Part shown: positions 15,749-25,280 of the stretch, piece after piece
How the letters are laid out: each line of letters starts with the position of its first letter
Numbering within the stretch: position 1 is the stretch's first letter
NCBI GenBank assembly: GCA_026706345.1
Contig: JAPOYX010000216.1
Coordinates: 19,267-83,266, forward strand
Reading direction: 5' to 3'
Origin: Gemmatimonadota bacterium
GTDB taxonomy: Bacteria > JAAXHH01
Length of the DNA: 64,000 nucleotides
Notes under the pieces: generated by a model
Told to the model about the DNA's origin: nothing
What the model saw: the letters and a program-made list of their open reading frames with translations, nothing else
The model's database searches: none
Program-made: the position numbers and the translations under genes

Positions 15749-15908
15749 AGTCTTATGTCGATGCATCAATGGAAAGAAAACGAATCCATATACGAGACCC
15801 CATGCTTAAAAAACAACTGATTAAGAAAGTACCATCTCTCAAAGTTGTCCATCGGTAGGGAACAACGCGGCTCAATCAGTAGTGGAGACTGATTACTAAG
15901 AGGTCATA

Positions 15909-16542
15909 ATGGAATCGATTTTCAACGATTTAATTGAAAAGTGGCATGGTCCTGTTCCGAGTTCCACGCTTGTTCTGTTCATAGCTGCAGTAGTACCAGG
16001 GGTTATCATTGTTTTTGTGAGGTCACAGTTTGTCAAAGGGAGCAGCCTTCCGTACCCAGCAGGGTTTCTTTCCTATCTGACTGTTTCGACGGTTTACTGG
16101 ATGGTTTTATTGGTATTGATTTTCCCTCTGGGGATGTTGATATTGGACTACGCACGAATACACTACTTGATTGCTCCATTTTAATGAATGTAAAGAATTT
16201 ACCTTTGTTGTTATTGTCCCAATACTCGTTGGATTTGTTTCCGGGTGGGTGGCAACCAGGGGTTATGTTTACAGGATCCTGTACTTCCTGAAACTAAACC
16301 CCTTTCATCCTACTCCGACAGCATGGGAATGGTGTTTTTCTGAATCCGTTGAACAGTTCATATTGATTACATTAAAAAACAGTGTTCAGTTTGGAGGGAT
16401 GCTTGATTCTGATAGTTTCGCTTCGTCAGATATAGAAAACCAGGCTATCTACATATCTGAAGTTTACGAAATTGATTACCAGAATAACTGGATTCCCCAG
16501 GGTCGTGGCGTTTCCTTTCGAGTGGGGAGATTTCTTCAGTAG
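15909..16542 (+). pseudogene. DUF6338-like membrane protein, split by a +1 frameshift
   Basis: The first frame (15909-16184) encodes a membrane N-terminus, SSTLVLFIAAVVPGVIIVFV, and ends at TAA 16182-16184. The second frame (readable from 16171 to 16542) continues with a third helix, VVIVPILVGFVSGWVA, and a DUF6338-type C-terminal domain: TAWEWCFSESVEQFILITL, then GGMLDSDSFASS, IYISEVYEID and a RGVSF end. Joining the frames near 16178-16183 restores about 208 residues. The junction is CCA TTT TAA, where a shift on TTT-T or loss of one T would read through. I call it broken, but programmed +1 shifting or an assembly error are alternatives. Function of DUF6338 is unknown. Confidence 0.65.
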
Positions 16543-16575
16543 AATTCATTCCGATTAAGGAAGAGGAGCAGTCAA

Positions 16576-16729
16576 ATGTCAAAAACACCCCAACCTCCAG
16601 AAAAAGGGTACGGGCCTACTCGCCATAAACCCACGGGGATTCAGACCGAAACCTAATCCGAACAGACCTGCGAATCCGAAACCTCCCAATGTGGGTAGCG
16701 CCCTGAAACCACCCCCCAGATCCAGGTAG
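16576..16729 (+). pseudogene. Short proline-rich protein, apparently frameshifted
   Basis: An ATG at 16576, preceded by GGAAGAGGAG, opens MSKTPQPPEKGYGPTRHKPT and then hits TAA after 26 codons. A -1 shift inside the GGGG run at about 16636-16639 continues in frame as GFRPKPNPNRPANPKPPNVG and ends SALKPPPRSR at TAG 16727-16729, giving about 50 residues. The uniform Pro/Lys/Asn composition across the junction supports one original gene. It follows the DUF6338 gene by 33 bp. Small proteins with an EKGY motif and Pro-rich tail occur beside DUF6338 genes in my recollection; this is unverified. Confidence 0.5.
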
Positions 16730-16765
16730 TCTCTAAAGCCCCCAATCCAACATTGACTGGAACTC

Positions 16766-16794
16766 AAACCCCGCTTCCCGGAGCGGGGTTTTTT
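16766..16794 (+). terminator. Strong rho-independent terminator
   Basis: A 10-bp stem aaaccccgct (16766-16775) pairs with agcggggttt (16782-16791) around the loop tcccgg, and a run of six T ends at 16794. It closes the DUF6338 cassette and separates it from groESL. Confidence 0.9.
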
Positions 16795-17165
16795 GGTAGA
16801 AGGGAATGGTCCAGGAATGTCATACTGAGCCAATCAGAAATGCGAACGCCCTTGACACGCCAGACAGGCATGATTAATTTGACCTCTATGTCTAATTGGC
16901 AATGCCAATATGGCACGATTAGTTGTGTGTGACAGATTGGCAGAAGACAGGAGAGCGTGGCAGTACCACCAGGTGTTTCGCTACAATGTGTATAACATCT
17001 TGAATAACAAACATTTAAGTTTCAATTACCGTGTTATGTGGGCGGGCTTGTCAACGGTGGCACGGAAATTGCACGTAAGAAAGCGGACGAGATAACTGTT
17101 CATTATCGTGATCGTGCTGATTTCAAAATCAGCGTTCTTATCACCAGTGAAAGGAGCAGGAAGCA
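16795..17165 (+). promoter_or_regulatory. groESL control region
   Basis: This 371-bp non-coding, AT-rich stretch has a promoter-like TTGACA at 16852-16857, 17-bp spacer and TAATTT at 16875-16880. A 7+1+7 palindrome, attggca-a-tgccaat, lies at 16895-16909. A second perfect inverted repeat, gctgattt-ca-aaatcagc, lies at 17116-17133, 33 bp before groES. No CIRCE element (TTAGCACTC-N9-GAGTGCTAA) was seen, so HrcA control is not indicated here. The palindromes are candidates for another heat-shock operator or mRNA structure. A 61-codon open frame inside it looks spurious. Confidence 0.5.
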
Positions 17166-17453
17166 ATGAACGTACAACCTTTGGGCGACCGGGTTCTGGT
17201 CAAGCGCCTCGAGGAAGAAGAGGTACAGCGCGGCGGTATCATCATTCCCGATACGGCCAAGGAAAAGCCGCAGCAGGGCGAGGTCGTGGCGGCCGGTCCG
17301 GGGCGCGTCGGCGACAACGGCGACCGCGTGGCGCTGGAAGTCAAGGTCGGCGACAAGATCCTCTTTGGCAAATACTCCGGAACGGAAGTCAATCTGGATG
17401 ATTCCGAATACCTCATGATGCGGGAAGAGGACATCCTGGGTATCGTGTCGTAG
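17166..17453 (+). CDS. groES: Co-chaperonin GroES
   Basis: GroES caps the GroEL cage during ATP-dependent protein folding. The 95-residue protein has the family blocks [20 protein letters not shown] at 3-22, the mobile loop [34 protein letters not shown], and the ending [18 protein letters not shown] ribosome site precedes the ATG. It is 77 bp before groEL and is likely transcribed with it from the palindrome-rich upstream region. Confidence 0.98.
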   Translation: MNVQPLGDRVLVKRLEEEEVQRGGIIIPDTAKEKPQQGEVVAAGPGRVGDNGDRVALEVKVGDKILFGKYSGTEVNLDDSEYLMMREEDILGIVS

Positions 17454-17500
17454 ATCATCGAGTGTCCGAACCGTAACCTGCAAGGTCCGGTTGCGGCTGA

Positions 17501-19171
<1,671 letters not shown>

Positions 19172-19211
19172 GCCTCCAGGCCAACCTGCCAGGCAGTTTA
19201 AGTGCGTGAAG

Positions 19212-19248
19212 ACCGGCGTCGGCTGTCTTAGTCGGCGCCGGTTTTGTT
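19212..19248 (+). terminator. Terminator after groEL
   Basis: accggcg (19212-19218) pairs with cgccggt (19236-19242), with a possible inner ggct/agtc stem, followed by the T-rich ttttgtt. It sits between groEL and the FmdB-like gene. Confidence 0.7.
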
Positions 19249-19260
19249 AGGAAGGAACGC

Positions 19261-19656
19261 ATGCCTACCTACCAGTACCGCTGCAACAAATGCAGGCACG
19301 AGTTTTCCGAGTTCCAGTCGATCACGGCGGATCCCCTTTCCACCTGTCCGGAATGCGGCGGCGCCGTGAAACGCCTCATCAGCGGTGGGGCGGGCTTCCT
19401 GTTCAAGGGCGATGGATTCTATACCACGGACTACCGGAGCGAGAACTACAAGCAGGCCGAGAAGGCCGACCGGGAGTCTTCTTCGTCCAAGTCGGACGGC
19501 GGGTCCGACGGGTCCAAATCCGACGCCAAGTCCAGCGGCGGCGGGTCCTCCGACGCGTCCGGTTCCGGTGACAAGTCGAAATCCGAAGCCTCCCCGAAGG
19601 CCGACTCGTCTTCCGGTCCGTCTGGTCCGTCTGGTCAGCCTGGTCAGCCTGGTTAG
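19261..19656 (+). CDS. FmdB-family zinc-ribbon protein with collagen-like tail
   Basis: The first ~55 residues form an FmdB/CxxC zinc ribbon: MPTYQYRCNKCRHEF (Cys8, Cys11) and LSTCPECGG (Cys29, Cys32), then VKRLISGGAGFLFKGDGFY. Family members are small regulatory or unknown-function proteins. From residue 70 the chain is Ser/Asp/Lys/Gly-rich low complexity, ending in Gly-x-y repeats (GPSGPSGQPGQPG). The stop TAG arises within the repeat where CAG would continue it. In-frame reading past it meets a second TAG in the next repeat, then sense codons to TGA 19714-19716, so the protein may have been about 20 residues longer. GGAAGGAA precedes the ATG. Confidence 0.85.
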   Translation: MPTYQYRCNKCRHEFSEFQSITADPLSTCPECGGAVKRLISGGAGFLFKGDGFYTTDYRSENYKQAEKADRESSSSKSDGGSDGSKSDAKSSGGGSSDASGSGDKSKSEASPKADSSSGPSGPSGQPGQPG

Positions 19657-19716
19657 CCTGGTTAGCCTGGTCCGTCCGGCCCGTCCGGTTCGGCCGGTCC
19701 GCCCGCGTCCAACTGA
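19616..19716 (+). repeat. 9-bp tandem repeat coding for Gly-x-y units, with stop-containing copies
   Basis: Variants of a 9-bp unit (tctggtccg, cctggtcag, cctggttag, tccggcccg) run through the 3' end of the FmdB-like gene and past its stop. Two adjacent units carry TAG in place of CAG, at 19654-19656 and 19663-19665. Unit size preserves frame, as expected for slippage-prone coding repeats. Confidence 0.8.
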
Positions 19717-19725
19717 AGGATCATC

Positions 19726-20739
19726 ATGAGCACAGAAGAAGCGAAATCACCGGACGACATCAAGGCCATTCACGACCGGATCTACGAGCAGAGCGTCTTC
19801 GTCGACCGGCTGGTCTCGGAAATCGGCAAAGTGATCGTCGGCCAGCAGTACATGATCGAGCGTCTCCTGATCGGCCTGTTGACCAATGGACACATCCTGC
19901 TCGAAGGGGTGCCGGGCCTGGCCAAGACCCTGGCGGTGCGTACCCTGGCTTCGACGGTCTCGGCGCGGTTCCAGCGGATCCAGTTCACGCCGGACCTGCT
20001 CCCCGCCGACCTCACCGGCACCATGATCTACCAGGCGAACAGCGGCGAGTTCATCGCCAAGAAGGGTCCGATTTTCGCCCACCTCATCCTGGCGGACGAA
20101 ATCAACCGGGCGCCCGCTAAAGTGCAGAGCGCGCTCCTGGAATCCATGCAGGAGCACCAGGTAACCATCGGCGACGAGACCTTCCCGCTGGAGGATCCCT
20201 TTCTCGTCCTCGCCACGCAGAATCCCATCGAGCAGGAAGGGACCTACCCCCTTCCGGAAGCCCAGGTCGACCGGTTCATGCTCAAGTTGACGACGACCTA
20301 TCCGCGCAAGGAAGAGGAACTGGAGATCCTGAACCGCATGACCTCCGGTGAGCCGGCGGAAGTGGACCAGGTCGTGTCGCTGGAGGATATCGTCCGCGCG
20401 AGATCGATCATCAACAGGGTCTACATGGACGATAAGATCAAGCAGTATATCGTCGATCTGGTCTTCGCGACCCGCAAACCGGAGGACTACGGCGAACTCG
20501 CCGAAATCCGGGACCTGGTGGAGTACGGCGCTTCGCCCCGGGCGACGATCTACCTGGCGACGGCCGCGCGCGCGCATGCCTTCCTGCGCCGCAGGGGCTA
20601 CGTTACCCCGGAGGACGTGAAGTCGATCGGGATGGACGTGATGCGTCACCGCGTCATCGTCACCTACGAGGCCGAGGCGGAGGACATGACCTCGGAACAG
20701 ATTCTTCAGCGCGTCTTCGACTGTGTAGAGATCCCTTGA
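19726..20739 (+). CDS. MoxR-family AAA+ ATPase
   Basis: A 337-residue cytoplasmic AAA+ ATPase of the MoxR class, which acts as a chaperone or maturation factor together with DUF58 and von Willebrand A proteins. Walker A is LLEGVPGLAKTLAVRTLAST near residues 58-77, Walker B is HLILADEINRAPAKVQSALL near 119-138, and sensor 1 is LVLATQNPIEQEGTYPLPEA. The C-terminal helical lid follows. It starts the long block that includes DUF58, ABC and Bat genes. Its stop overlaps the DUF58 start. Confidence 0.95.
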   Translation: MSTEEAKSPDDIKAIHDRIYEQSVFVDRLVSEIGKVIVGQQYMIERLLIGLLTNGHILLEGVPGLAKTLAVRTLASTVSARFQRIQFTPDLLPADLTGTMIYQANSGEFIAKKGPIFAHLILADEINRAPAKVQSALLESMQEHQVTIGDETFPLEDPFLVLATQNPIEQEGTYPLPEAQVDRFMLKLTTTYPRKEEELEILNRMTSGEPAEVDQVVSLEDIVRARSIINRVYMDDKIKQYIVDLVFATRKPEDYGELAEIRDLVEYGASPRATIYLATAARAHAFLRRRGYVTPEDVKSIGMDVMRHRVIVTYEAEAEDMTSEQILQRVFDCVEIP

Positions 20740-21617
20740 TACCCAGGCAGATCATCCAGAAGATCCGGCAGATCGAGATCCGGACCAAGCATCTCGTGAA
20801 CGACGTATTCAGCGGAGAGTACCACAGCGTCTTCAAGGGACGCGGCATGGAATTCGCCGAGGTGCGCGAATACGAGCCGGGCGACGAGATCCGGTCGATC
20901 GACTGGAACGTCACCGCCCGCCTGGGGCGCCCCTATATCAAGCGCTTCATCGAGGAACGGGAACTGACGGTCATCCTCATGGCCGACGTCAGCGCATCGG
21001 GTCATTTCGGCACGGTGAACCAGATGAAGAGCGAGATCACCGCGGAGATCTGCGCGCTGCTGGCTTACGCGGCGATCCAGAACAACGACCGTGTCGGCCT
21101 GCTCATGTTCACCGACCAGATCGAGAAGTACATCCCGCCGAAGAAGGGCCGGACCCACATTCTTCGGGTGATCCGGGAAGTACTTTACAACCAGCCCGAA
21201 CACACCGGCACCGACATCACGCAGGCGCTTGAATACCTGAACCGGCTGCTGACGCGCAGGAGCATTGTCTTCATCCTGTCCGATTTCCTGACAGCGGACT
21301 ATATCAAGCCCCTGCGCGTGGCCAGCAAACGCCACGACGTGGTCGCCGTCACGATCACGGACCCGAGAGAACTCAGCCTGCCCGGCATCGGCCTGGTCGA
21401 ACTGCAGGACGCGGAGACAGGAGAAGAGGTGCTCATCGACACCGGCAACGCCGAATGGCGCAGGCAGTACGCCGAATACAACGAAGCCCTTCGCGAAGAC
21501 CGCGACCAGCAGTTCAGGGTGACCGGCGTGGACGCCATACACATCCGCACGGACGAGCCCTATATCGATCCGCTGCTGCAGTTCTTCAAATTGCGCGAGC
21601 GCAAATTCGCGCGGTGA
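20736..21617 (+). CDS. DUF58 domain protein (MoxR partner)
   Basis: A 293-residue protein with the DUF58 core EVREYEPGDEIRSIDWNVTA at about residues 47-66 and a VWA-like fold afterwards (VILMADVSASGHFGT, then RSIVFILSDFLTADY). DUF58 proteins are the usual partners of MoxR ATPases. It starts at TTG 20736, overlapping the moxR stop by 4 bp, so the two are coupled. No membrane segment is evident, so it is probably cytoplasmic. Residues DVSAS give a metal-ion-adhesion-like motif. Confidence 0.92.
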   Translation: MIPRQIIQKIRQIEIRTKHLVNDVFSGEYHSVFKGRGMEFAEVREYEPGDEIRSIDWNVTARLGRPYIKRFIEERELTVILMADVSASGHFGTVNQMKSEITAEICALLAYAAIQNNDRVGLLMFTDQIEKYIPPKKGRTHILRVIREVLYNQPEHTGTDITQALEYLNRLLTRRSIVFILSDFLTADYIKPLRVASKRHDVVAVTITDPRELSLPGIGLVELQDAETGEEVLIDTGNAEWRRQYAEYNEALREDRDQQFRVTGVDAIHIRTDEPYIDPLLQFFKLRERKFAR

Positions 21618-21756
21618 ATCGATACCGTTGCGAAGGATGCGTCCAGGCGCCCGCCCGTTCGACGATGATGACCTGCCTGGACCAGGAGAATCGAAGCCGT
21701 CGCTTCAGCCGCGTAAAGGCACGGTCCGAAGGATCGGGCCGGGGGGCAACAAAGGC

Positions 21757-21785
21757 TTGCGTTTCATCACTTTGTGCGCTAAATT
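21757..21785 (+). promoter_or_regulatory. Probable promoter ahead of the ABC transporter genes
   Basis: TTGCGT at 21757-21762, a 17-bp spacer and TAAATT at 21780-21785 lie in the 233-bp gap between the DUF58 gene and the ABC ATPase gene, 66 bp upstream of the TTG start. Short frames in the gap show no conserved features. Confidence 0.5.
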
Positions 21786-21850
21786 AGGTTACTTTGAAAA
21801 CCGTCGCGCGATTCGCGCGAAGCTTGTGGTAAAGTCACCGGGAGCCTGAC

Positions 21851-22798
21851 TTGATAGAAGTAAGGGACCTGACCAAGAAGTACGGTAATTTCACCGCGGT
21901 GCGGGACGTGAGTTTCGAGGTGGAAAAGGGCGAGATTCTCGGATTCCTCGGACCGAACGCGGCTGGCAAGACCACCACCATGCGGGTGCTGACGTGCTTC
22001 ATGCCCGCGACGGCCGGCACGGCCCGGGTGGCGGGGTTCGACACCTTCAGCCAGTCCCTCGATGTGCGCCGCAGGGTGGGATACCTGCCGGAGAACGTCC
22101 CGCTCTACCTGGACATGCGGGTCCGTCCCTACCTGGAGTTTATCGCCAGGATCAAGGACATCCCGTCCCGCGATCGCAAAAAGGCCGTCAACCGCGTGAT
22201 CGAATTGACCTCCCTGGAAGAGGTCGAAAATCGGATCGTCGGTCATTGTTCCAAGGGTTTCCGTCAAAGGGTGGGCCTGGCCCAGGCGCTGATACACGAT
22301 CCCGACGTCCTGATCCTGGACGAGCCGACCAACGGCCTGGACCCCAAGCAGATCAACGAGGTCCGGGAGGTGATCAAGAGCCTGGCCGGGGACCATACCA
22401 TCATTCTCAGCAGTCACATATTGCCCGAGGTGAGCAAGACCTGCGAGCGCGTGGTCATCATCGACCAGGGCCGGATCGTGGCCGGGGACACGCCGGCCAA
22501 CCTGGACGCGCGGCTGCGGGGTTCGCAGTCCATCTCGGCCCAGATCCGGGGTCCGGTCAGGGAAGTGATGGACCTGTTGAAGAAGAAGGACGGCGTTGTG
22601 GATGTGAAGACCAGGTCTTCGATCGGCGATGGTCTCTGGCAGTATGACATCGACATCGTCCCGGGCCGGGATCTCCGTCCGGAAGTGGCTTCGTCGGTGG
22701 TCGAAAACGGCTGGGACCTCGTGGAACTCACCACGGCCGGCATGAGCCTGGAAGAGATTTTCCTGGAGCTGACGACCCAGGAAGAGGAGGGCGACTGA
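21851..22798 (+). CDS. ABC transporter ATPase, GldA/ABC-2 type
   Basis: A 315-residue ABC-2 ATPase. Walker A reads GPNAAGKTTTMRVL near 37-50, with Ala in place of the usual first Gly of GPNGAGKT. Signature is GFRQRVGLAQAL and Walker B is DVLILDEPTNGLDPKQ. The C-terminal ~90 residues resemble the accessory domain of GldA/NosF-type ATPases. It pairs with the permease at 22801 and the GldG-like protein, as in gliding-associated or related auxiliary ABC systems; a gliding role is not implied. The start is TTG 21851 with GGAG 7 nt upstream. Substrate unknown. Confidence 0.9.
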   Translation: MIEVRDLTKKYGNFTAVRDVSFEVEKGEILGFLGPNAAGKTTTMRVLTCFMPATAGTARVAGFDTFSQSLDVRRRVGYLPENVPLYLDMRVRPYLEFIARIKDIPSRDRKKAVNRVIELTSLEEVENRIVGHCSKGFRQRVGLAQALIHDPDVLILDEPTNGLDPKQINEVREVIKSLAGDHTIILSSHILPEVSKTCERVVIIDQGRIVAGDTPANLDARLRGSQSISAQIRGPVREVMDLLKKKDGVVDVKTRSSIGDGLWQYDIDIVPGRDLRPEVASSVVENGWDLVELTTAGMSLEEIFLELTTQEEEGD

Positions 22799-22800
22799 CG

Positions 22801-23574
22801 ATGCAGGGATTGCTGGCCATCTGGGGACGTGAATTGAAGGCCTATTTCATTTCACCCATCTTCTACGCCCTTTCGACCGTGTTCATATTTATCGTAAGCT
22901 TCATGTTTTTCTACAGCTTACAGAGTTACACGCAGTATTTCATGCAGGCCGCGCAGTACCCGGCCATGATGGAACGGATCAACATCAACGAAATGATCAT
23001 GCGCCCGCTGTTCAATACCATGAGTTTCGTGGCCGTGCTGACGCTCATGCCCATGCTCACCATGCGGGTCTTTTCCGAGGAAAAGAAGACCGGCACGATC
23101 GAGCTGCTGCTGACTTCGCCGGTCCGGGACTGGCACGTGATCCTGGGCAAGTTCCTGGCGGCCTTCACCCTGTACACGGCCATGATCGGGCTGACGATCA
23201 TCTACCCGCTGGTGCTCCAGGTATACGGCGATCCCGACTGGGGTCCCATATGGGCCGGCTACCTCGGTCTCATTCTCCTCGGCGGCGGTGTGATAACCAT
23301 CGGGCTCTTCGCCTCTTCGCTGACGGAGAACCAGATCGTGGCCGCGGTGATCTGCTTCGGCGCCGCGCTCATACTCTGGATGATGGATGTAGCGGCCGAA
23401 TCGATGGCCGGCACGCTGGGCGAGGTGGTCGGATACCTGTCCGTGCTGAGGCACTACAATACCTTCGAGAAGGGGATTATCGACTCGACGGACTGCCTCT
23501 TTTTCCTGAGTTTCATCTTCCTGGGCCTGTTCATCACGGTCCGGTCGGTGGAGTCGATGCGCTGGCGGGGATGA
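22801..23574 (+). CDS. ABC-2 type permease, GldF-like
   Basis: A 257-residue membrane protein with about six helices, starting WGRELKAYFISPIFYALSTV, the typical GldF/NosY N-terminus. The cytoplasmic loop SEEKKTGTIELLLTSPVRDW carries the conserved E-x-K-x-G-T-x-E coupling motif for the ATPase. It begins 3 bp after the ATPase stop, and the GldG-like gene follows. These permeases work with the ATPase to move an unknown substrate or act on envelope proteins. Confidence 0.93.
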   Translation: MQGLLAIWGRELKAYFISPIFYALSTVFIFIVSFMFFYSLQSYTQYFMQAAQYPAMMERININEMIMRPLFNTMSFVAVLTLMPMLTMRVFSEEKKTGTIELLLTSPVRDWHVILGKFLAAFTLYTAMIGLTIIYPLVLQVYGDPDWGPIWAGYLGLILLGGGVITIGLFASSLTENQIVAAVICFGAALILWMMDVAAESMAGTLGEVVGYLSVLRHYNTFEKGIIDSTDCLFFLSFIFLGLFITVRSVESMRWRG

Positions 23575-23647
23575 CACTTGTCCTGAATGGACGAACCAGC
23601 CCGCGCTTTCGAACCGCGTGCGGTCTGATAAGGGGAGAAACCCGTAC

Positions 23648-25267
23648 ATGAAGAGTCTTGTGCCATCCGCCGGATACCTGGGCCTCATCCTGATCCTGGT
23701 CAGCGGGTACCTCTACGCCTCGGATGCGACGACGCAGCGCACGGTCCTGATCGTCCTGCTGGCCGGTCTGGCGCTCGGATCGGCCTGGGTGGTCTTCGAG
23801 TGGGAAAAGGTGTGGAGCCTGCTTGGACGGCGTACCACGCGGTACGGGGCCAACACCGCCGTACTTGTCCTGCTGGTGATCGGCATCCTGGCCTTCGTGA
23901 ACCTGATCGGTGCGCGTTACTCCCAGCGGTTCGACACGACGGCCAACCAGAGGTTCAGCCTCGCGGACCTGTCCGTCAGCGTGCTGGACGAGCTGGACCA
24001 GGACGTTCACATCGTGGGCTTCTTCAGATCCAGCGGGTCCGATGCCATGCAACGGCACGAGATCGACGACATGCTGAATCAGTTCCAGTACCACTCGGAC
24101 CACATCACCTACGAATTCGTAGACCCCGATCTCGAGCCCAGCATAGCGCGTCAGTACAACATCTCCGCCTACGGAACGATCGTGTTCGAAAGCGAGGGCA
24201 AGACCGAGCACATCAACCGTTACCTCGAAGAGAGCGTGACCAACGCGCTGGTCAAGGTCACGCGGGAAGGCCAGAAGACCATGTATTTCCTGGAGGGCCA
24301 CGGCGAGCACAACATCAACCTGACCGACCAGGCCGGCTACAACAGGATGCTCCAGTTGCTCGAGAACCAGAGTTACGTCGTCAGGAGTTTCTCGTTGCTT
24401 AGCGAAGTGGAGGTACCTTCGGACTGCAGCGTCCTCGTGGTGGCCGGTCCCAGGACCAACCTGGTGGGCAACGAGCAGGAAGCCATTCGCAACTACCTCG
24501 ACCGCGGCGGCCGCGCCCTCTTCCTGCTCAATCCCGACTATCCCGAGGAGAGTGCCGATCTGTCGGAACTGCTTGCCCGCTGGAAGGTGGAGATCGGCGA
24601 CAACGTAGTGATCGATGAGAGTGCCGTGGGACGGTTGCCCGGCATGAACGAGTACATGCCGGCCGTCATGCAGTACCCGGCCCATCCGATCACGCGGGCG
24701 CTCGGCAATACGGTCAGCTTCTTTCCGCTGGTGCGGTCCATAGAGCCCGCGTCGGCCTCCGACGACACCGTTGAAATACAGACCATCGCCATGACGGGCC
24801 CCCGCAGCTGGGCGGAATCCGCCCTGCCGGATACGCCGGAAGAAGCCATGGAGTACACGCCCGAACTGGACCCGGTGGAAGACGAGCCCGGCCCGGTTTC
24901 CATTGCCGTCGCCATAACGGCCGTCCCGAGGGCCCTGCCGCGCAGGGACATGACCACGCTGACGCCGCAGGAGATGGCGATGCGGCCGGAGGAGCACGAG
25001 TTGAAGACGCGTATCGTGGTCGTCGGCAACTCGGCCTTTGCCTCCAACGCCTATATCATGCTGCCGGGCAACGGAGACCTGGCCCTGAACATCCTCAACT
25101 GGCTCGCCCAGGAGGAGGATCTGCTCGCCATCCGGCCCAAGTCGAGCGACACCAGGCTGGTTCAGATTTCGCTGAGCCAGATGCGGGATATCTTCATCGT
25201 CACCGGCATACTTTCGCCCATCGGCATCCTCATCGCGGGCGTCATGGTGTGGTGGAGAAGGAAATAG
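23648..25267 (+). CDS. GldG-like auxiliary protein of the ABC system
   Basis: A 539-residue protein with three N-terminal helices (about 8-24, 34-51, 68-89), a large extracytoplasmic domain, and one C-terminal helix (about 512-532). The FDTTANQRFSLADLSVSVLD segment after the third helix matches GldG/ABC-type uncharacterised transport proteins. The family is thought to sense or gate the ABC-2 transporter. I prefer ATG 23648, with AAGGGGAG upstream, over GTG 23618. It is followed by a DUF4340 gene, a common companion. Confidence 0.88.
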   Translation: MKSLVPSAGYLGLILILVSGYLYASDATTQRTVLIVLLAGLALGSAWVVFEWEKVWSLLGRRTTRYGANTAVLVLLVIGILAFVNLIGARYSQRFDTTANQRFSLADLSVSVLDELDQDVHIVGFFRSSGSDAMQRHEIDDMLNQFQYHSDHITYEFVDPDLEPSIARQYNISAYGTIVFESEGKTEHINRYLEESVTNALVKVTREGQKTMYFLEGHGEHNINLTDQAGYNRMLQLLENQSYVVRSFSLLSEVEVPSDCSVLVVAGPRTNLVGNEQEAIRNYLDRGGRALFLLNPDYPEESADLSELLARWKVEIGDNVVIDESAVGRLPGMNEYMPAVMQYPAHPITRALGNTVSFFPLVRSIEPASASDDTVEIQTIAMTGPRSWAESALPDTPEEAMEYTPELDPVEDEPGPVSIAVAITAVPRALPRRDMTTLTPQEMAMRPEEHELKTRIVVVGNSAFASNAYIMLPGNGDLALNILNWLAQEEDLLAIRPKSSDTRLVQISLSQMRDIFIVTGILSPIGILIAGVMVWWRRK

Positions 25268-25280
25268 GAGGCGATGTACC

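Noticed and set aside
16910-17095. 61-codon frame in the groES upstream region
   Set aside because: Covers likely control DNA with palindromes and has no ribosome site or recognisable features.
16795-17165. CIRCE operator before groES
   Set aside because: No TTAGCACTC/GAGTGCTAA pair was found on reading the region.
21628-21849. 73-codon frame between DUF58 and the ABC ATPase
   Set aside because: No conserved features, and a promoter-like site falls inside it.
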